Origin: Jejubacter calystegiae
Lineage (GTDB): Bacteria > Pseudomonadota > Gammaproteobacteria > Enterobacterales > Enterobacteriaceae
Direction of reading: 5' to 3'
NCBI RefSeq assembly: GCF_005671395.1
Contig: NZ_CP040428.1
Coordinates: forward strand, 2,976,001 to 3,040,000
DNA length: 64,000 nt
Shown here piece by piece: positions 29,953-38,361 of this stretch. Below the pieces are notes generated by a model. That model ran no database searches. It was given only the letters and a program-made list of their open reading frames with translations, and was not told the origin of the DNA. The stretch's first letter is position 1. Each line of letters opens with the position of its first letter. A program made the translations under genes and the position numbers.

Positions 29953-30185
29953 AGCGATTCCTTCAGGATAACTTTCCGCCCTTAAGGTAGCGCAAAGTGG
30001 TGGAAAAGACGAATTGCGGTTACTCTTGCCTCCTGAGTCGATGAATGCCGTTGCAAACTCTTCAGCGTTTGTCGGTAGTGCAATTTCGGGTACCATCAGG
30101 AATCCTCAGAATATTGCGTAATCCGGAAAATGCATTTTTGGTTTAATTCAGTCGTTCTCATTTACAGGAAATCATTGACCCGGCG

Positions 30186-30701
30186 ATGATGAAATATATT
30201 AGAAAGAGCCTTGCGTTAAGCTCTGTCACTACAAAGAAAATGGCGACTGATGATCCGCAGCGACTTGAGTTATTAAAAGATCGATTAAAAAGCCGATTCG
30301 GCGTGCCTGTCGGCATACATATAACAGGTATTCCCTTAGCTATCAGCATGATACTTGCCATTTTTTGCTACGCCATGCCACAGGTTTCTGTCTGGATGAT
30401 GCTGTTTCGCTGGCTGGGGTTACCGGAACATAAGGTATTAATGGGAGTGTTCTTTGCCGCAGTGGTTTATTGTGTGATTATTATGACCACTATGTTACTG
30501 ACTTCACGTGGTTCTTTAACGGGATATAAATTACATCTTGTGGTTATTGTGTTGACAGGAATGATAGCCAGTGTTTATTTTGTCTCTTCCTGGTTTTCAT
30601 TTTTATTCGGCTCTGTTGATAATTACACGCCGCAGATACCATCTGTTTTAGGGCTGATATTCTTCGGTCTGAATATTATGTGGATGAATTCGTGTCAATA
30701 G
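30186..30701 (+). CDS. Hypothetical four-helix membrane protein
   Basis: I do not recognise this 171-residue protein. It starts MMKYIRKSLALSSVTT. A charged N-terminus (to about residue 40, with DDPQRLELLKDRLKSRFG) precedes four hydrophobic segments near 44-66, 86-104, 113-135 and 148-166. It is AT-richer than yvcK and opens the accessory block between yvcK and moaA. No clear Shine-Dalgarno is visible, so the first of two ATG codons is only a likely start. A function cannot be given. Confidence 0.55.
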   Translation: MMKYIRKSLALSSVTTKKMATDDPQRLELLKDRLKSRFGVPVGIHITGIPLAISMILAIFCYAMPQVSVWMMLFRWLGLPEHKVLMGVFFAAVVYCVIIMTTMLLTSRGSLTGYKLHLVVIVLTGMIASVYFVSSWFSFLFGSVDNYTPQIPSVLGLIFFGLNIMWMNSCQ

Positions 30702-30824
30702 CCCTGATCTTACATAACCGGGCATGGCGTAAGCAACTGAAAATAGAGGCACGGCATAGGGCAGGGATTAGGCGTTCGGATTATCACGGTGGGTGAATGA
30801 CTAACTCAACCTTAATAAAGCAAT

Positions 30825-30861
30825 AAAATGAGCCACTCCATTTTAAGGAGTGGCTCATTTT
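30825..30861. terminator. Strong bidirectional terminator
   Basis: AAAATGAGCCACTCC, seven-base loop, GGAGTGGCTCATTTT: a perfect 15-bp stem with A-tract and T-tract, suited to stop transcription in both directions. It closes the YhcH/YiaL operon on the minus strand; the stem begins inside its stop codon. Confidence 0.92.
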
Positions 30862-31322
30862 TAAAGTGAAGCAACAGGAACTTTAGCAACTATTTTCCTG
30901 ACTCTACTGATGACGCTTTTGTGACACAATGGTGAGTGAATATCCCATGGAAAGAAGATAATGAAATCACCATCTTTCAACGTCATTTGATTCAGATCAA
31001 GATCGGGACGATCGTAAAAATAATTATCATCCTCTGGTTTTTCCATATTAGGTTTTATATCCCCAAGGCAACCAAATTCAGCCAGCTCATTTCCAGAGAT
31101 CACGAATTGAACATCAATAAAGTCTTTATGTGTTTCAGGAGTACGTTTCTCAGGCAGATCAGTATTCGCTGTAAATGTCTTAAAAATAACGCCATTTACT
31201 TCTTTCTGTCCATCAGGATGCACTGAAAAATCTAAATCCTTAATCGCGCTGAGAACTTCATAGATGGCAACTGGCAGCTCAATCTGAGATTTACTTAATT
31301 GTTCGATATTTCCTGTAATCAT
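30861..31322 (-). CDS. YhcH/YjgK/YiaL family protein
   Basis: A 153-residue cupin-fold protein of the YhcH/YjgK/YiaL family (also EbgC-like). Relatives are anomerases or accessory proteins in sugar and sugar-acid catabolism. Recognised by THKDFIDVQFVISG, the metal-site neighbourhood, and GDFIIFFPWDIHSPLC...IRKIVAKVPV, close to E. coli YiaL. I choose the ATG at 31322 (MITGNIEQ); a GTG two codons upstream overlaps the preceding stop. Third gene of an operon with a GPH symporter and a YiaK-like dehydrogenase. Confidence 0.85.
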   Translation of the reverse strand: MITGNIEQLSKSQIELPVAIYEVLSAIKDLDFSVHPDGQKEVNGVIFKTFTANTDLPEKRTPETHKDFIDVQFVISGNELAEFGCLGDIKPNMEKPEDDNYFYDRPDLDLNQMTLKDGDFIIFFPWDIHSPLCHKSVISRVRKIVAKVPVASL

Positions 31323-31327
31323 GGTCA

Positions 31328-32344
31328 CTACCGTTTCGCCAGTTCTTGTACTTCTGCCCAGACGCCATCATCCGCCGGAATACCGTTTGCGCTGAAATTA
31401 GTACGGTTAGCCAGCTCCATTTCACCAGGGTAGTACACATCACGCTGGCCTTCGGCTGGAGTCGAGGTTTTCACATACTCAGCGACACTCGCGGCCATAT
31501 TTTCACTGAATTCTTTACCGCCAAAATGTTTAGGATCAAACACCATAAATACCTGACTCGCACCGGTACAACTACCTTCCTGGATTTTATCGATCTCGTT
31601 AGTCGGCACACCGGCAGTCAGGAATGCCGCCATGGCATCGAGCAGTACTGCCATGCCAGAGCCTTTCCAGTAGCCGGTTGGCAGGATACGCATAGACTCT
31701 TCAATCGGACCAGGTTCATCCGTCAGGTTACCCTCTTTATCAAAACCACCAGGGAACGGCAATTTTTCACCTTTGAGACGGGTTACTTGCAGCTTGCCGT
31801 AAGCGTACTGAGACATTGCCATATCAAGAACCAGGGCACCTTTTTTCATCGGTACAGCCATGACATAAGGGTTATTACCTAGACGTGGGTTTTTAGCTCC
31901 CCATGCTGGCATACAGGATTCTGTATTCGTCCAGCAAATCGCGGCATAACCTTTCTCAGCGGCTTTCCAGCCGTAGGTACCGCCACGCATCCAGTGGGTG
32001 GTATTGCGCATACCAACGATCGCGATACCAAATTCACTGGCGAGCTGCATTGCTCTTTCCACTGCAAACAGTGAATTGGTAATGCCGATGCCGCGCTGAC
32101 CATCGTAAATCTCCATGCTGCCAAGGGTTTTGACCTGCTTAGGCTCAGCGTTAATATCCACCCAGCCTTTTTTAACGTAATCCACAAAACGGGCAACACG
32201 GTTCAGACCATGAGAGAAAATACCATCGCAGCTCGCTTCGGTATGAATTTGAGCACAAATGTCAGCTTGCTTTTCGCTTAAACCAGCATTCATAAATGCT
32301 TGTTTAACGGTGTGCTTCATCTCGTCAAATTTAACTAATGCCAT
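31328..32344 (-). CDS. Malate/L-lactate dehydrogenase family oxidoreductase, YiaK-like
   Basis: A 338-residue NAD(P)-dependent oxidoreductase of the LDH2/MDG family. It is most like YiaK (2,3-diketo-L-gulonate reductase). Family strings: SHGLNRVARFVDYV, the catalytic-His region RNTTHWMRGGTYGWKAAE, CWTNTES...WGAKNPRLGNNP, and ILPTGYWKGSGMAVLLDAMAA. E. coli YiaK is clearly related but not an ortholog-level match, so the precise substrate (a 2-keto sugar acid) is open. It sits between the GPH symporter and the YiaL-like gene. Confidence 0.85.
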   Translation of the reverse strand: MALVKFDEMKHTVKQAFMNAGLSEKQADICAQIHTEASCDGIFSHGLNRVARFVDYVKKGWVDINAEPKQVKTLGSMEIYDGQRGIGITNSLFAVERAMQLASEFGIAIVGMRNTTHWMRGGTYGWKAAEKGYAAICWTNTESCMPAWGAKNPRLGNNPYVMAVPMKKGALVLDMAMSQYAYGKLQVTRLKGEKLPFPGGFDKEGNLTDEPGPIEESMRILPTGYWKGSGMAVLLDAMAAFLTAGVPTNEIDKIQEGSCTGASQVFMVFDPKHFGGKEFSENMAASVAEYVKTSTPAEGQRDVYYPGEMELANRTNFSANGIPADDGVWAEVQELAKR

Positions 32345-32368
32345 AACGTATCCTTTATATATTAAGAA

Positions 32369-33898
32369 TTAACTCTGTGATGCTTTTGATAAAGAAGTAT
32401 CCTCACGAGAAACTTTGTTGTTTCCCCACAGGTATTCATAGTCCCAGCCGGTAAGTAATTCGACTATTTCTTTTGTCTCTGGTGTTACATTTTTTTTGCT
32501 GCCATTGTTTTTTAGCCGACTAATTTCATCGACAAGGACCGCATGATTTTTCTGCGTGAGTCTGAACTTCAATGAGCAGAGAATACCGAAGGTAAGGAAT
32601 GCAACAGAACCAACGCCGAACACCATTACAATACCATGAATTGTTTCAGGACCTTGTGACATGCTTTTTGCGACGAACCCATAATACTGAAGAATAACAC
32701 CGACCAGGAAGAGAGCAAGGGCCTGCACAGCTTTACGCACAAATGTCATTACGCCTGCGAAAATACCTTCCCGGCGTTTGCCTGTAAGCATTTCATCGAT
32801 ATCCGGAATAAAGCTATAAATATTCCAGCAGACATAATAAGTACCTGAACGACCGATTCCCATCAGCAGCGCTGCGACATAGACCAGCCAGGAACTATAC
32901 GGCAGGGCGAAAAAATGAATGGCCAGGAACAATGCCACGCTCAGCAACATAAAGCTTTGCGCAATTTTATATGACTTGCCATTACCAAATTTAATACAGA
33001 GGGTAATAAATAAAGCTACACATAAAAATTGCACTATCGTCATAAACGTTAAGGCATTTGAAGCATTAACCGGCGTCTCGCCCAGGACAAAGATTATGTA
33101 ATACGCAAGTATCGCTCCGAGGACGTCAAGCGCCACATATGCGCCCAGGTACATGCCAACGTGTTGTCTGAACGTTCTTAACTGGAACGTAGATATCAGG
33201 GAACGGAACAGATGCTTCATATCCTGGGAGAAGTCCTTTCTCGGTGAATCAGGGTCAAAGGCTATAGGCCGCTCCCATGTAAAGAGATACAGGCAGAGAA
33301 TAACCACTGCAAAAAGCACCCCAAAGATAACCCCCATATAGAGGAATGAAGAGGGGTTACTATCCCCAAGAAAGTTGATGATCCGTCCTGGTAACCAGGC
33401 CGCAAGAATGCCAGCTCCGGTTGAGAAGAACATCCTTATCCCAGTCAGTTTCGAGCGTTCTTTGAAGTCATTAGTCATTTCTGCGGCTAACGTTTCATAG
33501 GGAACAATAACTAAGGTATATGCGACATAGAACAGGATGTAAGTTGATAGGTAATAGAAGAAGCCCATTCCGTTTATCCACATGATAATATAAGTAAACA
33601 TTACAAGTGGCCCGCCAAACAGAAAGAAGAATCCCCTACGACCATATTTCTGGCCAATCCTGGTTCGATAAAAATTATCGGTGACATAACCCATTAACGG
33701 GTCAAAAAATGCATCCAGGAGACGCGCGATAGCAATAATAGCTCCTGCCTGTGCCGGGCTTAATCCGGCATAGGTGGTATAAAAGAACATTAACCAAAGG
33801 CCAAGTACAGCGAAACTGCCACCGCCAAAAAAATCACCGCCGCCATAAGCCAGCATATTTTTTAGCTTTATAGGCTTATCCATGTCACGATTTATCAT
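32369..33898 (-). CDS. GPH-family sugar:cation symporter (MelB/XylP-like)
   Basis: A 509-residue twelve-helix transporter of the glycoside-pentoside-hexuronide:cation family (MFS_2). Typical features are YGGGDFFGGGSF at the N-terminus, DAFFDPLMGYVTDNFYRTRIGQKYGRR between helices 2 and 3, VPYETLAAEMTNDFKERSKLTGIRM after helix 4, and a long cytoplasmic C-terminal tail. The start at 33898 has AAGGG at good spacing; the next Met lies five codons on without such a site. First gene of the operon. Together with YiaK- and YiaL-like partners it predicts uptake and reduction of a hexuronate or ketoaldonate, which is inference. Confidence 0.88.
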   Translation of the reverse strand: MINRDMDKPIKLKNMLAYGGGDFFGGGSFAVLGLWLMFFYTTYAGLSPAQAGAIIAIARLLDAFFDPLMGYVTDNFYRTRIGQKYGRRGFFFLFGGPLVMFTYIIMWINGMGFFYYLSTYILFYVAYTLVIVPYETLAAEMTNDFKERSKLTGIRMFFSTGAGILAAWLPGRIINFLGDSNPSSFLYMGVIFGVLFAVVILCLYLFTWERPIAFDPDSPRKDFSQDMKHLFRSLISTFQLRTFRQHVGMYLGAYVALDVLGAILAYYIIFVLGETPVNASNALTFMTIVQFLCVALFITLCIKFGNGKSYKIAQSFMLLSVALFLAIHFFALPYSSWLVYVAALLMGIGRSGTYYVCWNIYSFIPDIDEMLTGKRREGIFAGVMTFVRKAVQALALFLVGVILQYYGFVAKSMSQGPETIHGIVMVFGVGSVAFLTFGILCSLKFRLTQKNHAVLVDEISRLKNNGSKKNVTPETKEIVELLTGWDYEYLWGNNKVSREDTSLSKASQS

Positions 33899-34020
33899 TT
33901 TATACCCTTAAGACTGTCAATCATTTAGGTTGGTTAAAATCTACGCCGATGAATACTACCATACAAGTTTAACTATAAAAAAACATGTCCTACTTCACAT
34001 AAATATTTACATAGGTTGTT

Positions 34021-34080
34021 AACCAATAGAATATTAAGCATAGATTGAAATATTAAAAAACACCCATATTTCAATTGGTT
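34021..34080. promoter_or_regulatory. Nested inverted repeat upstream of the GPH operon
   Basis: Outer arms AACCAAT/ATTGGTT and inner arms ATTGAAATAT (34044-34053)/ATATTTCAAT (34066-34075) are perfect inverted pairs in an AT-rich gap 120-180 bases before the symporter gene. It is placed as an operator would be; the regulator is unknown. The rest of 33899-34217 is AT-rich with no gene. Confidence 0.5.
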
Positions 34081-34217
34081 AATATATTATTACGCTGTAC
34101 TTGTTAGTTAGTTCGTTGACGAACGTAAACTGTCGATATTGGTGTCTGAATCATTCAGAAATACTTTGCCTAAAGCTCCACTTATGGCACAGGGCCGCTG
34201 TTGCAGCCCTGACAACC

Positions 34218-34541
34218 TTAGGCTTCAATCGATTCAGAGATCTCTAGCGCATCATCGACTTCAATGCCAAAATAACGGACTGTACTTTCCAGTTTCTTGT
34301 AGCCCAACAGAAGTTGGATCTGAACAAAGGGAAGAGATCAGCTACCATATGCCACATCAGATACTTTGAGTTTGACCAGATCACAGCCCCGAAGCTTACT
34401 GTCCAGGGCCATATTGAATGGAGCTAAATCGCGCGTTTTACCTTCCAGTTCAAGTCGGATTCGGATACCCCAGATATGAGATATCTGAAGTGGTCTTTTT
34501 TGGCCTATGATACGGTCTTTGTTCCACGGTGACGTGTTCAT
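34218..34541 (-). pseudogene. Internally deleted tyrosine recombinase (integrase) remnant
   Basis: The first part, from ATG 34541, reads MNTSPWNKDRIIGQKRPLQ to KVSDVAYGS and stops at 34338. It is the N-terminal half of a small (about 200-residue) enterobacterial tyrosine integrase. Directly downstream, 34218-34331 in another frame reads FVQIQLLLGYKKLESTVRYFGIEV to EISESIEA and a stop, which is the C-terminal end of the same protein and contains the catalytic Tyr of STVRY. The catalytic Arg/His middle (of the order of 80-100 residues) is missing, so the gene has an internal deletion and is inactive. It marks the accessory block as once mobile. Confidence 0.85.
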
Positions 34542-34577
34542 ACTCAAATCTCCTGCAATGTGGGAGATTTGAGTATG
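34539..34577 (-). promoter_or_regulatory. Perfect 15-bp inverted repeat covering the integrase start
   Basis: CATACTCAAATCTCC, nine bases, GGAGATTTGAGTATG. On the minus-strand transcript the right-hand part of the hairpin contains both the Shine-Dalgarno GGAG and the ATG of the integrase remnant. Folding would hide the start; it may alternatively be a recombinase or repressor site. Confidence 0.75.
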
Positions 34578-34623
34578 GTTGTCCCTTATGAGCGATAAGC
34601 GGAAGTTCACCTTTTTAGTACCT

Positions 34624-34660
34624 GAACCCTACATCGCAATAAATAAAAAATGTAGGGTTC
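34624..34660. repeat. Perfect 11-bp inverted repeat
   Basis: GAACCCTACAT, fifteen AT-rich bases, ATGTAGGGTTC. It lies between the integrase remnant and the LysR-type gene. It could act as a terminator or be part of a former attachment site. Confidence 0.7.
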
Positions 34661-34678
34661 GTTTTGCAGGGATGCTTA

Positions 34679-34700
34679 CACTTACACTGTCATGTAAGTG
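34679..34700. terminator. 8-bp inverted repeat after the LysR-type gene
   Basis: CACTTACA-ctgtca-TGTAAGTG ends four bases past the stop of the LysR-type gene, so it may terminate that transcript. There is no strong T-run on the minus strand. Confidence 0.5.
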
Positions 34701-34703
34701 AAA

Positions 34704-35624
34704 TTAGACAGGCATTCTTTCTCGTAACACCGTGATAAATTCGTGTAGCCCCGGCAAATTATGACGGTTACGGGGATAATAAAGATACATAGCTGGCTCT
34801 ACAGGTGACCAGTCAGGCAAGACAACTCTTAATTCACCATTTTTAATATACTTTTCAACCCTTTTTTCCGGACAGTAGGTGATCCCTACATCGCCAAGAG
34901 CAAGGTCTATGCCCGTGATGGTGTCACCAACACATACCTGTCCCGGGACATCAATTTCACGGTAGTCGCTATCTTTTCTGAATTCCCATTTATAGATAGT
35001 TCCTGCACCCGTACGAATTTGAATACAAGAGTGCGCCATAAGGTCTTCCGGAATAAATGGAGACTGATGGTGGTAAAGATATCGTGGTGACGCTACGGCA
35101 ACCCATCGTAATTCCTGACCTAATTTTACCGCGATAAAATCTTCAGGTACGGTTCCACCATAGCGAATCCCCGCATCGAACCCCTCTGAAATGATATCTA
35201 CCATGCGATCATCAACAGTGATATCAATCTGCATATCCGGGTAGCGTTTTAAAAATGCGGGAAGATGAGGACCAATAATCAGTCTTGCGCCGTCATGGAG
35301 GACATTGAGTCGAAGGCGTCCGACAGGTTTTTCTCTGGATGCATTAATTTCGTCTAAGGCTTCAATGATTTCTTCAAAACCAACGTTCAGACGGGCCGAC
35401 AGCTTCGCACCAGCCTCTGTGGGCGAAACGGTTCGACTGGTTCGGTTAAGTAGCCTTACACCGAGTCTTCCTTCAAGGTTTCTGACGGCGTGACTCAAGG
35501 CAGATGTGGTTATCCCTAGTTCAACAGCGGCCTGAGTAAAGCTTCGCAACCTCTCTACAGCCCGGAAAGCATTAAGGTCTGCAAGATCGCTACGGGATAA
35601 ACGGGCTACCGGTCGTACAGGCAT
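34704..35624 (-). CDS. LysR-family transcription regulator
   Basis: A 306-residue LTTR. The N-terminal winged helix covers about residues 12-70 (DLNAFRAVERLRSFTQAAVELGITTSALSHAVRNLEGRLG in outline: ordinary LTTR helix-turn-helix) followed by RLLNRTSRTVSPTEAG. The effector domain begins GRLRLNVLHDGARLIIGP. It belongs to the CrgA/PA-type subgroup by DDRMVDIISEGFDAGIRYG. It is divergent from an MFS exporter and SDR gene, which it most likely controls through the inverted repeat at 35700-35754. Confidence 0.9.
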   Translation of the reverse strand: MPVRPVARLSRSDLADLNAFRAVERLRSFTQAAVELGITTSALSHAVRNLEGRLGVRLLNRTSRTVSPTEAGAKLSARLNVGFEEIIEALDEINASREKPVGRLRLNVLHDGARLIIGPHLPAFLKRYPDMQIDITVDDRMVDIISEGFDAGIRYGGTVPEDFIAVKLGQELRWVAVASPRYLYHHQSPFIPEDLMAHSCIQIRTGAGTIYKWEFRKDSDYREIDVPGQVCVGDTITGIDLALGDVGITYCPEKRVEKYIKNGELRVVLPDWSPVEPAMYLYYPRNRHNLPGLHEFITVLRERMPV

Positions 35625-35699
35625 AGTGACACCTCAAATCGTTGAACATGACTCACGAATACATCTCGTGATATTCAATAATATGCCATGGGGTCGGGT

Positions 35700-35754
35700 T
35701 TTGTTGAATTCAATTTAGTGGATTGCTTTCCAGTGTTGAGTTGAATTCAACAAA
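35700..35754. promoter_or_regulatory. 14-bp inverted repeat, probable operator of the LysR-type regulator
   Basis: TTTGTTGAATTCAA (35700-35713) and TTGAATTCAACAAA (35741-35754) are perfect inverted copies 27 bases apart. Each also contains the palindrome TTGAATTCAA. They lie in the 248-base divergent gap between the LysR-type gene and the MFS gene, as expected for LTTR recognition and activation sites. Confidence 0.7.
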
Positions 35755-35872
35755 GCATCCTGGTTAATTCATCAGAAAAGCCTGCATTTGCGATTAAAAT
35801 CGTTTCCTACAAGATCTGGGGCCTTTGCTGGCCTCAGGTCATCATTGTGCCGCAGTTCTTTCAGGTTGATTT

Positions 35873-37096
35873 ATGCATAATTCCGAAACGCTGAATAATG
35901 AAGATATCTTCGACAAAGATAATCTGGTGAAGCCACCGATAAGCTTGTTTGCGGCTATCCTGACGTTAGCGCTGGGCGGCCTTTTTATTGGTACAGGTGA
36001 GTTTGCCACAATGAGTTTGCTTCCCTCTCTGGCAAACGCAACCCAGGTTTCTATCCCCATCGCGGGACAATATATTAGCTCATACGCCGTTGGTGTTGTG
36101 ATTGGGGCACCGGTGATGGCAGTTATTGGAGCAAGATGGCCGAGAAAATGGCTGCTTTATTGTCTGCTGTTTATCGCTTTATTGGGCTACGCGTTTAGCG
36201 CTCTTGCATGGAGCTACCCTTCACTAATGGTAGCGCGTTTCATCTCAGGCCTGCCTCATGGAGCATGGTACGGTGTCGCCGGGCTGGCTGCATCTGTGAT
36301 GGTACCCGAATCGAGGCGTACTCAATATATCGGCTATGTGATGTTAGGTCTTGCTGCTGCCAATGTGGCAGGCGTTCCTGCAATGACATGGCTTGGACAA
36401 CAAATGGGCTGGCGGGTGGCTTTCTCGTTCGTAGCAGTCGGTGTCACGATCACCGCATGTATGCTCTATTTCTTCATACCTTCAACCTCGCCTGACCATA
36501 ATGCTTCACCCTTGAGAGAATTGAGTGCCCTGGCAAAGCCTCAGGTCTGGTTTACGCTGGCCGTAGCCACTGTCGGTTTTGGCGGAATGTTTGCTGTTTA
36601 TAGTTATATCACGCCAACTTTGACTCAGGTCTCTCGCTTTTCTCTATCAGAGGTTCCTGCGGTGCTAGTCTTGTGGGGAATGGGTATGGTCTGTGGAAAT
36701 ATAATTGGCGGCTGGATGGCAGACAAATCACTTATCCCGGCCATCTTTATCATGCTCTTCTGGAACATTGGCTGCCTGGGGTTATTTGCTCTCGTCGCAC
36801 AATGGAAATGGGCTGTCCTGATTGCATTATTCCTGCTGGGAAACGGTTTTGCCCTGGTTCCTGCTCTCCAGAGTCGCCTAATGAACGTCGCCAGCGATGC
36901 TCAGACACTGGCTGCCTCGCTCAATCACAGCGCCTTTAACCTATCTAATGCCATCGGTGCTTCATTAGGTGGTATGGCAATCGCTGCTGGGGCTGGTTGG
37001 GCGACCACGGGTTGGGTTGGCGCTGCTCTGGCATCTGGAGGATTAGTTTTCATGGTTTTATCCGTAATTGCATCTAAAAGGAGTCAGCATGCCTGA
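35873..37096 (+). CDS. MFS transporter, DHA1 group (AraJ/YdhP-like exporter)
   Basis: A 407-residue twelve-helix major facilitator of the drug:H+ antiporter-1 arrangement. The hydrophilic N-terminus (about 20 residues) precedes ALGGLFIGTGEFATMSLLP (helix 1). Motif A-like GAPVMAVIGARWPRK follows helix 2, and motif C-like MLGLAAANVAGVPAMTWLGQQMGWR lies at helix 5. The substrate is unknown. The stop overlaps the start of the SDR gene by eight bases, so the two are one operon under the divergent LysR-type regulator. Confidence 0.88.
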   Translation: MHNSETLNNEDIFDKDNLVKPPISLFAAILTLALGGLFIGTGEFATMSLLPSLANATQVSIPIAGQYISSYAVGVVIGAPVMAVIGARWPRKWLLYCLLFIALLGYAFSALAWSYPSLMVARFISGLPHGAWYGVAGLAASVMVPESRRTQYIGYVMLGLAAANVAGVPAMTWLGQQMGWRVAFSFVAVGVTITACMLYFFIPSTSPDHNASPLRELSALAKPQVWFTLAVATVGFGGMFAVYSYITPTLTQVSRFSLSEVPAVLVLWGMGMVCGNIIGGWMADKSLIPAIFIMLFWNIGCLGLFALVAQWKWAVLIALFLLGNGFALVPALQSRLMNVASDAQTLAASLNHSAFNLSNAIGASLGGMAIAAGAGWATTGWVGAALASGGLVFMVLSVIASKRSQHA

Positions 37097-37928
37097 CAAT
37101 ATAATTATCCGCGACAACGTAGCAGTTATCACCGGGGCCGCTCATGGGCTTGGCGCTGCAATGGCAAGACGTTTTGCTTCCGAAGGAATGCAACTGAGCT
37201 TATTCGACAGAGATGAGCAGGCACTTTTGTCTTTATCTGAATCACTTGCGGTCAAAACTTGCAGCACAGTTGGCGATGTGGCCAGCAATGAAGACCTGCA
37301 AACGTTTTATAACAACACGAAGACTGAATTTGGCAATGTGTCATTACTGGTGAACAATGCCGCAGTGAATACCGGAGCCGGTCCCTGGGATGAGCCAGAA
37401 CGCTGGCTGAAACACTTACAGATTAACCTGCTTTCTGCCATCACTCTTCAGCATTTATTTGTTCCGGATATGCTCTCTCATCATACCCCTGCTGCTGTGG
37501 TAAATCTGGGTTCGAAAGAAGGCATCACCACACCACCCGGTAATGCTGCCTACAGTGCCGGGAAAGCCGCTATTAAAGTACTTACGGAACAGTTAGCGCA
37601 TGAGCTTCGTCAGATTGCAGCCGATCGCGTAACGGCCCATCTTCTCATTCCAGGCTACACCTGGACCCCGATGAATTTTCCGGGGATGGATGAGAAGAAC
37701 GATATTCAGCCAGAAGCCGCATGGACTGCAGCTCAGGTAGTTGACTACTTCATAACTGGCTTCACCCGTGGGGATTTTTATATCCTGTGCCCTGATAATG
37801 AAGTCACACCTGAGATGGATGCTAAACGAATAGCATGGGCAAACCAGGACATTATAGAGAATCGTCCGGCACTTTCCCGCTGGCACCCGGACTGGAAAGA
37901 ACAGTTTGATACGTGGATGAAAAAGTAA
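37089..37928 (+). CDS. Short-chain dehydrogenase/reductase
   Basis: A classical SDR of 279 residues. It has cofactor motif TGAAHGLGAAMA (about 17-28), NNAAVN, the catalytic Ser in VVNLGSKEG and YSAGKAA with the Tyr and Lys four apart. The extended C-terminus (EVTPEMDAKRIAWANQDIIENRPALSRWHPDW) is typical of a subgroup in Proteobacteria. The start at 37089 has AGGAG five bases upstream and overlaps the exporter stop. The substrate is unknown; an exporter plus reductase suggests handling of a carbonyl compound. Confidence 0.88.
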   Translation: MPDNIIIRDNVAVITGAAHGLGAAMARRFASEGMQLSLFDRDEQALLSLSESLAVKTCSTVGDVASNEDLQTFYNNTKTEFGNVSLLVNNAAVNTGAGPWDEPERWLKHLQINLLSAITLQHLFVPDMLSHHTPAAVVNLGSKEGITTPPGNAAYSAGKAAIKVLTEQLAHELRQIAADRVTAHLLIPGYTWTPMNFPGMDEKNDIQPEAAWTAAQVVDYFITGFTRGDFYILCPDNEVTPEMDAKRIAWANQDIIENRPALSRWHPDWKEQFDTWMKK

Positions 37929-38275
37929 CGTTGATAAGACAACGGGGTAATTATCATCTCTTGTGATTGTAATCTGTAATGTCCGCTACTGGCACAAAGC
38001 AGCCATTGCACATAGCGTAAAAATAAAGCAGGCAAAGGCGTAGTGATTTCGTGAGTTTTTGTTCGGGCTATACCTGATCTGTAGAGGGATAGGTATAGCA
38101 ACCTGGGGCAATGGTATGAACGGCATAGCCGGTAGCTCGCCTGGGAAGAACGCTCTCTGCACACGCCAAACGCCGGTGGCACTTTGCGTTGACCGGGCGC
38201 TGCAGGAGATAATGATGTATATCAAAGCAAAAGCGCGATTTTGACGTATCCTGTCGTCAACGTATTGAATATTAA
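37929..38275 (+). other. Gap between the accessory block and the moa leader
   Basis: About 350 bases with no gene I can support. The first 150 bases resemble the AT-richer accessory block. Later bases include the moaA promoter area, with the ModE box starting at 38276. Confidence 0.5.
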
Positions 38276-38299
38276 CGCTATATATAAAGATACATAACG
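38276..38299 (+). promoter_or_regulatory. ModE box upstream of moaA
   Basis: CGCTATAT, eight bases, ACATAACG: inverted half-sites of the ModE type, like the box before modA. In E. coli ModE-molybdate activates moaABCDE from this position. Confidence 0.8.
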
Positions 38300-38361
38300 A
38301 AAGATGCGGTTGGCGAAAAGCAAAAATTACCGCTACTATCGCCTCTGTAACGACACAACTA

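Noticed and set aside
29953-30096. 48-codon in-frame extension of yvcK upstream of the chosen start.
   Set aside because: The E. coli protein begins at the chosen Met and the extension has no homology known to me; it is kept only as a note.
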